Assembly: GCA_003520555.1 (NCBI GenBank)
Contig: DOUO01000103.1
Coordinates: forward strand, 1-6,596
DNA: 6,596 nucleotides
Direction: 5' to 3'
Origin: Oscillospiraceae bacterium
GTDB taxonomy: Bacteria; Bacillota; Clostridia; Oscillospirales; Acutalibacteraceae
Shown: positions 1 through 6,407 of the stretch, piece after piece
Position numbering within the stretch: the first letter of the stretch is position 1
Layout of the letters: every line of letters starts with the position of its first letter
Program-made: the position numbers and the translations under genes
The notes under the pieces: generated by a model
Seen by the model: the letters and a program-made list of their open reading frames with translations, nothing else
Databases searched by the model: none
What the model was told of the DNA's origin: nothing

Positions 1-20
1 AAGAATATAAAATAAACGCA

Positions 21-49
21 GGCAGCCGGATAATCCGGCTGCCTTTTTT
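21..49 (+). terminator. Rho-independent terminator of a convergent gene left of the window
   Basis: A perfect 10-bp GC-rich stem (21-30 with 34-43) closes a 3-nt TAA loop and is followed directly by six T residues (44-49) on the plus strand, the classic intrinsic terminator layout. It therefore most likely ends a plus-strand gene just outside the left edge; all three plus-strand frames give no readable coding sequence in the first 20 bases. On the minus strand the same stem is followed by a looser T-rich tail, so it may also act as a back-up stop for the pullulanase transcript. Confidence 0.75.
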
Positions 50-53
50 GCAT

Positions 54-82
54 AAAAATACAGAGGAGAGCGTATGCTCTCC
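54..82 (-). terminator. Probable terminator of the pullulanase pair
   Basis: A 7-bp stem (65-71 with 76-82) with a 4-nt loop lies 17 bases past the stop codon of the dockerin pullulanase. On the minus strand it is followed, after six bases, by a run of five T residues (54-58). The displaced T-run makes this a weak intrinsic terminator, probably backed up by the stronger bidirectional hairpin at 21-43. Confidence 0.5.
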
Positions 83-99
83 CCTATACCAAATGTTAA

Positions 100-3000
100 T
101 TAGTAAGAAAGTGTTTTTGCAATCGGAGCGTTGGGATTAACCTCGGGATTTTCAGTATAGAAAGTAAGGTAATCGCCTGTATCGAGCTTGGAATCATCAA
201 TGATAATCCACATTTCGTTTTCAACGTAATATTTGTAATCCTTTGTCTGTGTTGCTTTGTTGTTGGAAACAATTACGTTGTATGAACCTGCGCCGTTGTA
301 GGTAAAGTTATAATCATACCAACCTGTATCGGCGTTCATTGTTGCGGCTTTGCCCGGCCATGTGCCTCCGGAATAGTTACCCTTATCTTTGCCTTCAAGG
401 TCTGCGCCCCATACCCAGAGCCACGGAGCCCACTCTTCGCTTGTGTGCTTTAAATGAAGCTTAACATCAAGACTTCCGGCAGCATAATAATAATTTACAA
501 CTATCTTGCTGCCGTATTGGAACTTACCTTCGGTGATTTCCGGCAGCTTGGATTTGTCAAGGTCATAACCGATTACTTTATATTCATCTGTCTTGAAATC
601 CTCGCCGACTCTGCCTGTAAAAGTAACGGAAGGTGTAAGATTCTTCTGATTTCCCTGAGCGTCATTATAATAATAGTTAACCTCAACGGTGCCCTTACCT
701 ACGCCGTAGCCGCCAAGGTATTTTTGAAGCATTGAAGCGTCTCTTACATCAACCCTGCCGTCGTAGTTAAAATCAAACTTATTGTCAATCGCGGCGCCGC
801 TTGCAAGAAGTTTCTGAAGTGCCGTAACATCTCTGATATTTGTTATGCCGTCGCCGTTAACATCGCCGTATTTTTCAATGCTTTCGGGAACATAGTTTTT
901 ATAAACATATGTTACTTCCTGAGGAGTATCGGAGTAAACACCTGTTTCACTGCCTATTACCCTATCTATTACATAAGTGTTTTCAATTTCTATACAAGGT
1001 GAAACCTGATAACCCTTGCCGATTTCACCCTGAATAACTATGGGTTCGGCAAGCTTGGTTCCGTTTCCTGAAACAAAATTAACCGTTACCTTGCCGCGGT
1101 TATCTTTGAGAGCGGCTTTTTCAAAGCTTTCCTTATCAACAGCGACAATTGAGCTATTGGCGGGAACTGTAAACTTTGAGCCCTTAACGGTAGTAATTTT
1201 GCTGAGACCGGCACGGTCTTTATCCGCAACAACTACCCATTCGCTGACTGATGTATCGCCGAGGGTAATTTTTGCTTCAATACCGCCGCCGTTGTGCATA
1301 ACAGCAACCTTGTTCCATTCGCCTTCAACATTGTTTGTTACAACATATGTAAAGGAGTTAGCCATACCGGAAAGATTTTTTCCGAAGAAGTTAAACGCGC
1401 TTGCGTAATCGTTCGTAGCGGTATTGAACGGAGTAAAGCTTTGCTTAATCTTAATCATACCCTGATAATAAGATACCAAATCAGCGTACTTTGAAATATT
1501 GTTCCAGTCAATCTTATTGATTTCGGGTGAAGATTTATAAGAGTTTGTGTCGCCGTATTTTGTACGCGCCATTTCATCGCCGGCAAGGTAGAATGTAGCG
1601 CCCTGAGAAGTGTTCAGTATAGCTGACGCCATCTTGCTGAGCTGTACTCCGCTTTCGTTGCGCTTACCGTATTCTTCACCTGTAAATGAAGCTGTAATCT
1701 GGTCGTAAAGCGTAGCGTTATCGTGGCAAGCCGCGTAGCTTACTGTCTGTGCGGGCGACAAAGCTTTCCAACCGTTGTTGATTGTTGTGTTAGCGAGGAA
1801 GCCCGAGCCCACGTTCTTTGCGTTTGAGGCGTTACCTGCGATAAAGCCCTTTTCTTTGATATCAAAAACGCTGCCCTTTATACCATCGCGGATTTTATCG
1901 TTAAAGAACGCAACTCTTTCGCTGAGCTTTGAAGCGTTCTTCTGGATTGCAGGATAGAACGCAGCGCCCGTGCAGGTTGTTTTTTCGTATACCGAGGTGC
2001 CGCCTGTCCAGCCTTCGCCCCAAATTGTGAGGCGCGGGTCAACCTTGTCCATTTCATCACGGAGAAGATTCATGGTTTCGGTGTCGATAAGTCCCATAAG
2101 GTCAAAACGGAAGCCGTCAATATGATATTCGTTAATCCAGTACATACATGAGTCAATGATGTATTTTCTGGTCATTAAGAAGTCGGATGAAACCTCATTT
2201 CCGCAGCCGGAACCGTTTGAGAAGGTACCGTCCGGCTTAACACGATGATAGTAGAAAGGAACGGAAGCCTGGAAGCAGGAATCGTCCTTGTCACATGAAT
2301 AGGTGTGGTTATAAACAACGTCCATAACTACCGAAATTCCCGCGTCATGCAAAGCCTTTATCATAGCCTTACACTCTTCTACTCTTACGTTTCCGTCATA
2401 GGGATTTGAAGAATATGAGCCTTCGGGAACATTATAGTTTTGAGGATCGTAGCCCCAGTTAAACTGGTCGTCGGAACCGGCCTCATTCACCGACTGGAAG
2501 TCATAGAAGGGATTGATTTGAACGGTGGTAATACCAAGCTGCTTCAAATAATCAATACAGGTTGACATATTACCTTCGCCGTTGAGAGTAGTGCCTGTTT
2601 CGGTAAACGCAAGGTACTTTCCGCGGTTTTTATCGCTGACGCCCGAGCTCTTGTCATAAGAGAAATCCTTTACATGGATTTCCCAAACCTGAGAATCGGT
2701 CTGCTTATCAAGCAAAACGTGCTTATCCTTATTCCAGTCCTTCGGGTTGGTCTTTGAAAGGTCGCAAACCATTGAACGCTTGCCGTTTACACCGGTCGCA
2801 ACAGAATAAATATCCTGTGTTTCGGCAGTCTGCTTAACGCTGCCGTAGGGAGCGTTTGCGGTGACGGTGTAGGTGTAATAGGTGTTAACTATATCGCCTT
2901 TAACAGTAGCAGTCCACACGCCCGTCCATTCATTGCCGTTCATCAGCTTTTCCATTTGGATTTTGCCGAGATCAGCCGCGCCTTTTTCGGAATCCGATCC

Positions 3001-3261
3001 TGTTGCGTAACGGTTGAGTGTTACTTCCGTAGCGGTTGGCGACCAAAGCTTAAATACGGTTTTTTCAGGTGAATAAACCGCGCCTAAATCGTCTCCTTCA
3101 TAGCCGTATTTTGTACCGAGCTCGCGTGCTGCCAAAGCGTAGTTATTAACTACCGCTCCGGTATTATCCGAAGAAGAAGCCGCGAAACCTGTTACAACGC
3201 TTGTGGAAGCAAGCATGCAAACGGCAAGTACAGAAGCAAGTATTTTCTTTGTGCTTCTCAT
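100..3261 (-). CDS. Secreted type I pullulanase (GH13_14) with internal dockerin and CBM26-like module
   Basis: A 1053-residue extracellular debranching enzyme predicted to hydrolyse alpha-1,6 bonds of pullulan and amylopectin. Domains in order: Sec signal peptide (1-27, KK then a hydrophobic core, probable cut after GFA); CBM48-like sandwich (about 55-150); GH13 barrel (about 185-610); beta-sandwich C-domain (about 625-718); MucBP-like module (724-790); type I dockerin (798-850); second MucBP-like module (857-926); CBM26-like module (930-1053, with TWPG at 967-970). The GH13 catalytic set is complete: DVVYNH 314-319, GFRFD with nucleophile D387, acid/base E416 in WGEGW, and HDN with D514. 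The pullulanase signature is FNWGYDP (267-273). Both dockerin loops keep their calcium ligands (D800/N802/D804/D811 and D830/N832/D834/D841). The ATG follows an AAGGAGG ribosome site at 6-nt spacing (3268-3274). It lies 61 bp downstream of its paralogue with no T-tailed terminator between, so co-transcription is likely. Cohesin capture, as in R. bromii amylosomes, is inferred. Confidence 0.95.
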   Translation of the reverse strand: MRSTKKILASVLAVCMLASTSVVTGFAASSSDNTGAVVNNYALAARELGTKYGYEGDDLGAVYSPEKTVFKLWSPTATEVTLNRYATGSDSEKGAADLGKIQMEKLMNGNEWTGVWTATVKGDIVNTYYTYTVTANAPYGSVKQTAETQDIYSVATGVNGKRSMVCDLSKTNPKDWNKDKHVLLDKQTDSQVWEIHVKDFSYDKSSGVSDKNRGKYLAFTETGTTLNGEGNMSTCIDYLKQLGITTVQINPFYDFQSVNEAGSDDQFNWGYDPQNYNVPEGSYSSNPYDGNVRVEECKAMIKALHDAGISVVMDVVYNHTYSCDKDDSCFQASVPFYYHRVKPDGTFSNGSGCGNEVSSDFLMTRKYIIDSCMYWINEYHIDGFRFDLMGLIDTETMNLLRDEMDKVDPRLTIWGEGWTGGTSVYEKTTCTGAAFYPAIQKNASKLSERVAFFNDKIRDGIKGSVFDIKEKGFIAGNASNAKNVGSGFLANTTINNGWKALSPAQTVSYAACHDNATLYDQITASFTGEEYGKRNESGVQLSKMASAILNTSQGATFYLAGDEMARTKYGDTNSYKSSPEINKIDWNNISKYADLVSYYQGMIKIKQSFTPFNTATNDYASAFNFFGKNLSGMANSFTYVVTNNVEGEWNKVAVMHNGGGIEAKITLGDTSVSEWVVVADKDRAGLSKITTVKGSKFTVPANSSIVAVDKESFEKAALKDNRGKVTVNFVSGNGTKLAEPIVIQGEIGKGYQVSPCIEIENTYVIDRVIGSETGVYSDTPQEVTYVYKNYVPESIEKYGDVNGDGITNIRDVTALQKLLASGAAIDNKFDFNYDGRVDVRDASMLQKYLGGYGVGKGTVEVNYYYNDAQGNQKNLTPSVTFTGRVGEDFKTDEYKVIGYDLDKSKLPEITEGKFQYGSKIVVNYYYAAGSLDVKLHLKHTSEEWAPWLWVWGADLEGKDKGNYSGGTWPGKAATMNADTGWYDYNFTYNGAGSYNVIVSNNKATQTKDYKYYVENEMWIIIDDSKLDTGDYLTFYTENPEVNPNAPIAKTLSY

Positions 3262-3282
3262 AAAAGTCCTCCTTATGATATG

Positions 3283-3318
3283 GCGGCAAAGCCGCTGTTT
3301 ATCCGCTGAAATCAGCGG
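3283..3318 (-). other. Two intercistronic hairpins between the pullulanase genes
   Basis: The 61-bp gap holds two stem-loops read on the minus strand. The first pairs CCGCTG with CAGCGG (3303-3308 with 3313-3318) and can extend to 7 bp. The second pairs GCGGC with GCCGC around a 3-nt loop (3283-3287 with 3291-3295). Neither is followed by a T-run, so they look like mRNA processing or stability elements, or leaky attenuating structures, rather than a terminator. CAGCGG occurs twice on the minus strand (also 3292-3297), so the upstream CCGCTG could pair with either copy. The downstream ribosome site (3268-3274) stays unpaired in both folds. Confidence 0.5.
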
Positions 3319-3322
3319 TTTC

Positions 3323-6175
3323 TTACTTATAATCCGTTTCCGATTTAATATCGGATGATATATCCATACCTGCTCTGAGTTTCTTTTTGCGCTTTATTCG
3401 TGAATAAACCACGGAAACTACGCAGAGCGTAAATACTACGCCGACGCCGATAATTACATAAACCAACATCTCGGAAAACGGGTCGGGCTGAGTAGAATAG
3501 CGGAAAAGCAGGTTTATTTCACCTTTTTTGAAAGTTCCGATTGTATTGTTGGGAACTTCAATAAGGTTCATATCCTCATACTCGTTTTGCTGTGCCGAGT
3601 ATTCCTCGCCTTCCTTGCCCGTCAGGGTTTTCTTGTCGAGGATTTTTCCCTGATCCGACATATAAATGAAGTTAACACGGCAAGTTTCCTTTTCTTTTTT
3701 ATCAAGCTTCTTATAATAATAATTTACTGTTACGTCATTTCCGGGAACCAAACCGGCACCGTTTGACGGAAGCTTGTCAAGCATTAAGCGATATCCCTCA
3801 ACAGAAGGTATTTCGGGAGTAAAATATTTTCTGCCCTCACGATTTCTTATTACAAAGTCGTCAACGACTTCTTTATCTGTACTTTCGTCAAGGAACTTTA
3901 TTGTAATGGTAGCTGTTTTGCCGCTGTATTCCTCAACGTAAACATCGGCATATTTAACCTCGGGCGTAAATTCACCGGTGAGAGCACCGTTTGACGACTT
4001 CAAATCATAATCCAGATTCTGAACTATCCGCGAAATATCGTAGCTTGCTCCTACCTGGTCGCTTACAACCTGTGTTTTAATTTTCTCCTTGGTTTTATCG
4101 TTGTAATAATTAATTACAACAGCGCCTTCGTAATCCTCAATACCTGCGGTTTCGTAGCTTGACTTGTCCGCAAGAATAGCCGCGGAATGAGCGGGAACCT
4201 TAACGCTGCCTGAGCATACGCCGAGATTGCGAAGTCCGGCGGTGGTTTCATCCGCGATTTTAATCCATTCTCCATCAACAGTGATATTCTGTTCGCTGTC
4301 CGAACCGTTAAACACCGCGCACACCTTGCTCCACTTGTTCATTTCTGTATTGTTTATTATGAACGCGGAAACGCCGGCTGGAAGATTATCGAGAGATGAA
4401 ATGTTGTTGGCGGTCATCGAAGTCGGATCCGAGAACGCCGCAAAGCTTTCACGAATTTTCATTAAACCGCGGTAATACTCGGTTAAATCGCTGTATTCAT
4501 TAAGATTGTTCCAGTCAAGTTGGTTTTCTTCGCGGCTGGAGGCGTATGAGTTTTCGTCGCCGTCCTTGCTGCGCGCGAATTCTTCACCGCCGAGAATAAA
4601 CGGAACGCCTTGTGAAGTGAAAACAATTGCCGCGGAAAGCTTGTTCATTGATACAAGATTATCGTTTCGCTTGCGATATTCCTTGTTATCAAGCACCGAA
4701 TCGACAAGCTTATCATACAGCGCTTCGTTATCATGGCATGAAGCGTAGTTAATGCATTGTGTAGGAGCGTTTGCCCAGCCTGAAACACACATTCCGAGAA
4801 AACCCTTTTTAATTGCGGAACGGCTTTTTCCGGTTTGAATAAAGCCGGGTTCATTTCCGAAAACACTTCCTTTAATTGCGTCGCGGATTGTGTCGTTAAA
4901 CGCGCCGATGCGGTTGTCAAGTAAATTAAGGTTTTGCTGATTGGCAAGCACGGTTCCCTCGTCGCAATTGGTCTGCAAATTCCAGGCCTCACCGTACATA
5001 AGTATGCGCTTTCCGCTTCCGTCCGCGTAAAGGTTGTCAAGAGCCGACCTGATTTGGTTCATGGTTTCAACATCGTGAAGCCCCATAAGGTCAAAACGGA
5101 AGCCGTCAATGTGGTATTCCCGAGCCCAGTAGGTTACGGAATCAATCATATATTTTCTGAACATCAGATGCTCCGAAGCGGTGTCGTTTCCGCAGCCTGA
5201 GCCGTTTGAAAAGGATCCGTCGGAATTCATGCGGTAATAGTAGTTCGGAACGGTGTACTGGAACCATGAATCGGTTGAAAAGGTGTGATTATAAACAACA
5301 TCCATTATTACACCGATACCGGCGTTATGAAGCGCCTGAACCATTTGCTTACATTCGTTAATGCGAACTTTTCCGTCCTTGGGATTTGTTGAGTAGCTTC
5401 CCTCGGGGACATTGTAGTTAACCGGGTCGTAACCCCAGTTATACTGCTTCATTATGTCCTTGCTTTCATCAACAGAACCGAAATCATACATAGGCATAAT
5501 TTGAACGTATTTTACGCCGAGCTTTTTAAGATAATCAACGCAGGTCGGAGTTCCGCCCTGAATACCGTCAACCGTTGTGTTCTTTTCGGTAAAAGCGGTA
5601 AATTTTCCCTTGTTTTGCGTTGAAACTCCGCTTGACTGAGAAGAAGAAAAATCGGCTACGGAAATTTCCCAAACGCTTGCGTTGGTCTGCTGAGCTACAA
5701 AAACATGCTTGTCGTTTTCCCAGTTTTTGGGATTGGTTTGCTCTAAATCCACAACCATACTTCTTTTACCGTTAACGCCGCATCCGCGCGCGTAAACGTC
5801 ACCGGTTTGCTTAACGCTTTTTCCGTGGGTAACAGTATAGGTGTAATATTTACCGGCAAGGTTGCCGGGGATTGTTGCTTCCCAAACGCCTGTTGAACGG
5901 TCAAGCGTCATCTTTTTGGTCTTAATTGAGTTTCCGTTTGAACCGTCGTCATAAATATCAAGGCTTATATCATCCGCTTTCGGAGACCATACCTTGAACG
6001 TTGTTGAATCTTGTGAATAATTCGCGCCTAAATCGTCGCCGTCATACGCTGATTTATCAAGCTCGGCAACATACGCCTTATAATCAGCCGCGCCGACAAC
6101 CTGTAAATCCGTTGAAACTGTACCAGTAAACATAGCTATAGTTAATACTCCTGTCAGAAATTTTTTTAAAAGCAA
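3323..6175 (-). CDS. Membrane-anchored type I pullulanase (GH13_14) with MucBP-like stalk
   Basis: A 950-residue cell-surface debranching enzyme for alpha-1,6 bonds in pullulan and amylopectin. Numbering is from the TTG at 6173-6175, chosen because AGGAGG lies 7 nt before it; the in-frame ATG at 6194-6196 is upstream of that site and would encode the ribosome site itself. Domains: signal peptide (1-29, LLKKF then a hydrophobic core, probable cut after VGA); CBM48-like domain (about 44-130); GH13 barrel (about 165-580); C-domain (about 600-675); three MucBP-like modules (684-750, 754-821, 831-894); one transmembrane helix (about 904-924); basic stop-transfer RIKRKKKLR (926-934); 16-residue tail. 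The catalytic set is complete: DVVYNH from D292, GFRFD with nucleophile D362, acid/base E396 in YGEAW, and D482 in CHDN. YNWGYDP (245-251) marks a type I pullulanase. There is no dockerin, CBM26 or LPXTG. It is the first gene of the pullulanase pair and closely resembles the downstream enzyme through the barrel, diverging after it. Confidence 0.95.
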   Translation of the reverse strand: MLLKKFLTGVLTIAMFTGTVSTDLQVVGAADYKAYVAELDKSAYDGDDLGANYSQDSTTFKVWSPKADDISLDIYDDGSNGNSIKTKKMTLDRSTGVWEATIPGNLAGKYYTYTVTHGKSVKQTGDVYARGCGVNGKRSMVVDLEQTNPKNWENDKHVFVAQQTNASVWEISVADFSSSQSSGVSTQNKGKFTAFTEKNTTVDGIQGGTPTCVDYLKKLGVKYVQIMPMYDFGSVDESKDIMKQYNWGYDPVNYNVPEGSYSTNPKDGKVRINECKQMVQALHNAGIGVIMDVVYNHTFSTDSWFQYTVPNYYYRMNSDGSFSNGSGCGNDTASEHLMFRKYMIDSVTYWAREYHIDGFRFDLMGLHDVETMNQIRSALDNLYADGSGKRILMYGEAWNLQTNCDEGTVLANQQNLNLLDNRIGAFNDTIRDAIKGSVFGNEPGFIQTGKSRSAIKKGFLGMCVSGWANAPTQCINYASCHDNEALYDKLVDSVLDNKEYRKRNDNLVSMNKLSAAIVFTSQGVPFILGGEEFARSKDGDENSYASSREENQLDWNNLNEYSDLTEYYRGLMKIRESFAAFSDPTSMTANNISSLDNLPAGVSAFIINNTEMNKWSKVCAVFNGSDSEQNITVDGEWIKIADETTAGLRNLGVCSGSVKVPAHSAAILADKSSYETAGIEDYEGAVVINYYNDKTKEKIKTQVVSDQVGASYDISRIVQNLDYDLKSSNGALTGEFTPEVKYADVYVEEYSGKTATITIKFLDESTDKEVVDDFVIRNREGRKYFTPEIPSVEGYRLMLDKLPSNGAGLVPGNDVTVNYYYKKLDKKEKETCRVNFIYMSDQGKILDKKTLTGKEGEEYSAQQNEYEDMNLIEVPNNTIGTFKKGEINLLFRYSTQPDPFSEMLVYVIIGVGVVFTLCVVSVVYSRIKRKKKLRAGMDISSDIKSETDYK

Positions 6176-6182
6176 AATACTG

Positions 6183-6188
6183 CCTCCT
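6183..6188 (-). promoter_or_regulatory. Ribosome binding site that selects the TTG start
   Basis: A perfect AGGAGG on the minus strand ends 7 nt before TTG at 6173-6175. No Shine-Dalgarno-like sequence precedes the upstream ATG at 6194-6196; that stretch is pure AT. This site therefore places translation start at the TTG and removes seven residues from the longest open frame. The result is a normal short signal-peptide N-region with two lysines. Confidence 0.8.
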
Positions 6189-6200
6189 GATAGCATATTT

Positions 6201-6237
6201 ATTATATTATTTTAACACAAAACACACCGAAATTTAA
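6201..6237 (-). promoter_or_regulatory. Candidate promoter of the pullulanase pair
   Basis: The minus strand carries a perfect TATAAT (-10, 6201-6206), with only a poor -35 at the right distance. An overlapping alternative is TAAAAT (6209-6214), 17 nt downstream of TTAAAT (6232-6237). Either would give a leader of roughly 20-30 nt before the TTG start, enough to include the ribosome site. The region is so AT-rich that chance hexamers are expected. That a promoter lies here is supported mainly by the terminator immediately upstream; the exact hexamers are uncertain. Confidence 0.4.
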
Positions 6238-6345
6238 TTCTTATAAAGAAATTTATTGTTTACACAGACTGTTTTTCCGTAGAAAATTAACACTCAATTT
6301 AGTGTATTTTGACGACACAGAAAATGTGTAAATTCGGAATACACA
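6215..6345. repeat. Cluster of ACACA/TGTGT words, possible operator region
   Basis: On the plus strand ACACA occurs at 6215-6219, 6223-6227, 6262-6266, 6315-6319 and 6341-6345, and TGTGT at 6325-6329. They form two overlapping inverted repeats: ACACA-N5-TGTGT (6315-6329) and TGTGTA-N9-TACACA (6325-6345). A third dyad, ACACT-N6-AGTGT, lies at 6290-6305. All sit upstream of or within the probable promoter of the pullulanase pair, and no open frame covers them. They may be binding sites for a transcription factor, but they match no operator I can name, and a catabolite-repression (cre-type) site is not visible. The rest of the 6197-6365 spacer shows nothing else. Confidence 0.35.
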
Positions 6346-6365
6346 TAAAACAGAAATATACATAA

Positions 6366-6403
6366 AACACGGCCTTAACCGCATTCGCGGTCAAAGCCGT
6401 GTT
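6366..6403 (-). terminator. Terminator hairpin after the metallopeptidase-like gene
   Basis: A continuous 17-bp stem (6366-6382 with 6387-6403, two G-T wobbles) closes a 4-nt loop and begins 4 nt after the stop codon of the upstream gene. It is followed on the minus strand by a short T-rich stretch (6364-6367 read as TTTT). The stem is strong although the U-tract is short. It separates the metallopeptidase-like gene from the pullulanases, which therefore need their own promoter. There is no T-run on the plus-strand side. Confidence 0.75.
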
Positions 6404-6407
6404 AAGT

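Noticed and set aside
484..500. Low-complexity TAATAATAA-like tracts here, near 664-677 and near 3711-3725
   Set aside because: They are the complement of Tyr-Tyr-Tyr codons in the conserved VNYYY strands of the MucBP-like modules, not repeat elements.
454..735. Plus-strand open frame antisense to the dockerin region, and similar plus-strand frames at 1040-1408, 1294-1494, 1775-1957, 4227-4475, 4506-4748 and 4934-5200
   Set aside because: All lie opposite strongly supported pullulanase coding sequence, show no recognisable domain, and reflect the complement of its codons.
3205..3261. Possible lipoprotein signal in the dockerin pullulanase, cysteine at residue 15 after LAV
   Set aside because: The -1 position is Val rather than Gly, Ala or Ser, the cysteine lies inside the hydrophobic core, and a good AxA-type site (GFA) follows.
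3283..3318. Intercistronic hairpins as a transcription terminator for the first pullulanase
   Set aside because: Neither stem is followed by a T-run; the downstream gene has a strong ribosome site but no convincing promoter in the gap.
4645..5040. Minus-strand frames at 4645-5040 and 1878-2060 overlapping the pullulanases in another frame
   Set aside because: They sit in the catalytic-domain regions where the main frame carries conserved GH13 motifs; no ribosome site or domain supports them.
6161..6167. Run of seven A residues on the minus strand in the signal-peptide codons, a possible slippage or phase-variation tract
   Set aside because: Seven A is common in AT-rich clostridial DNA, and the run encodes the expected lysine-rich N-region; nothing else points to phase variation.
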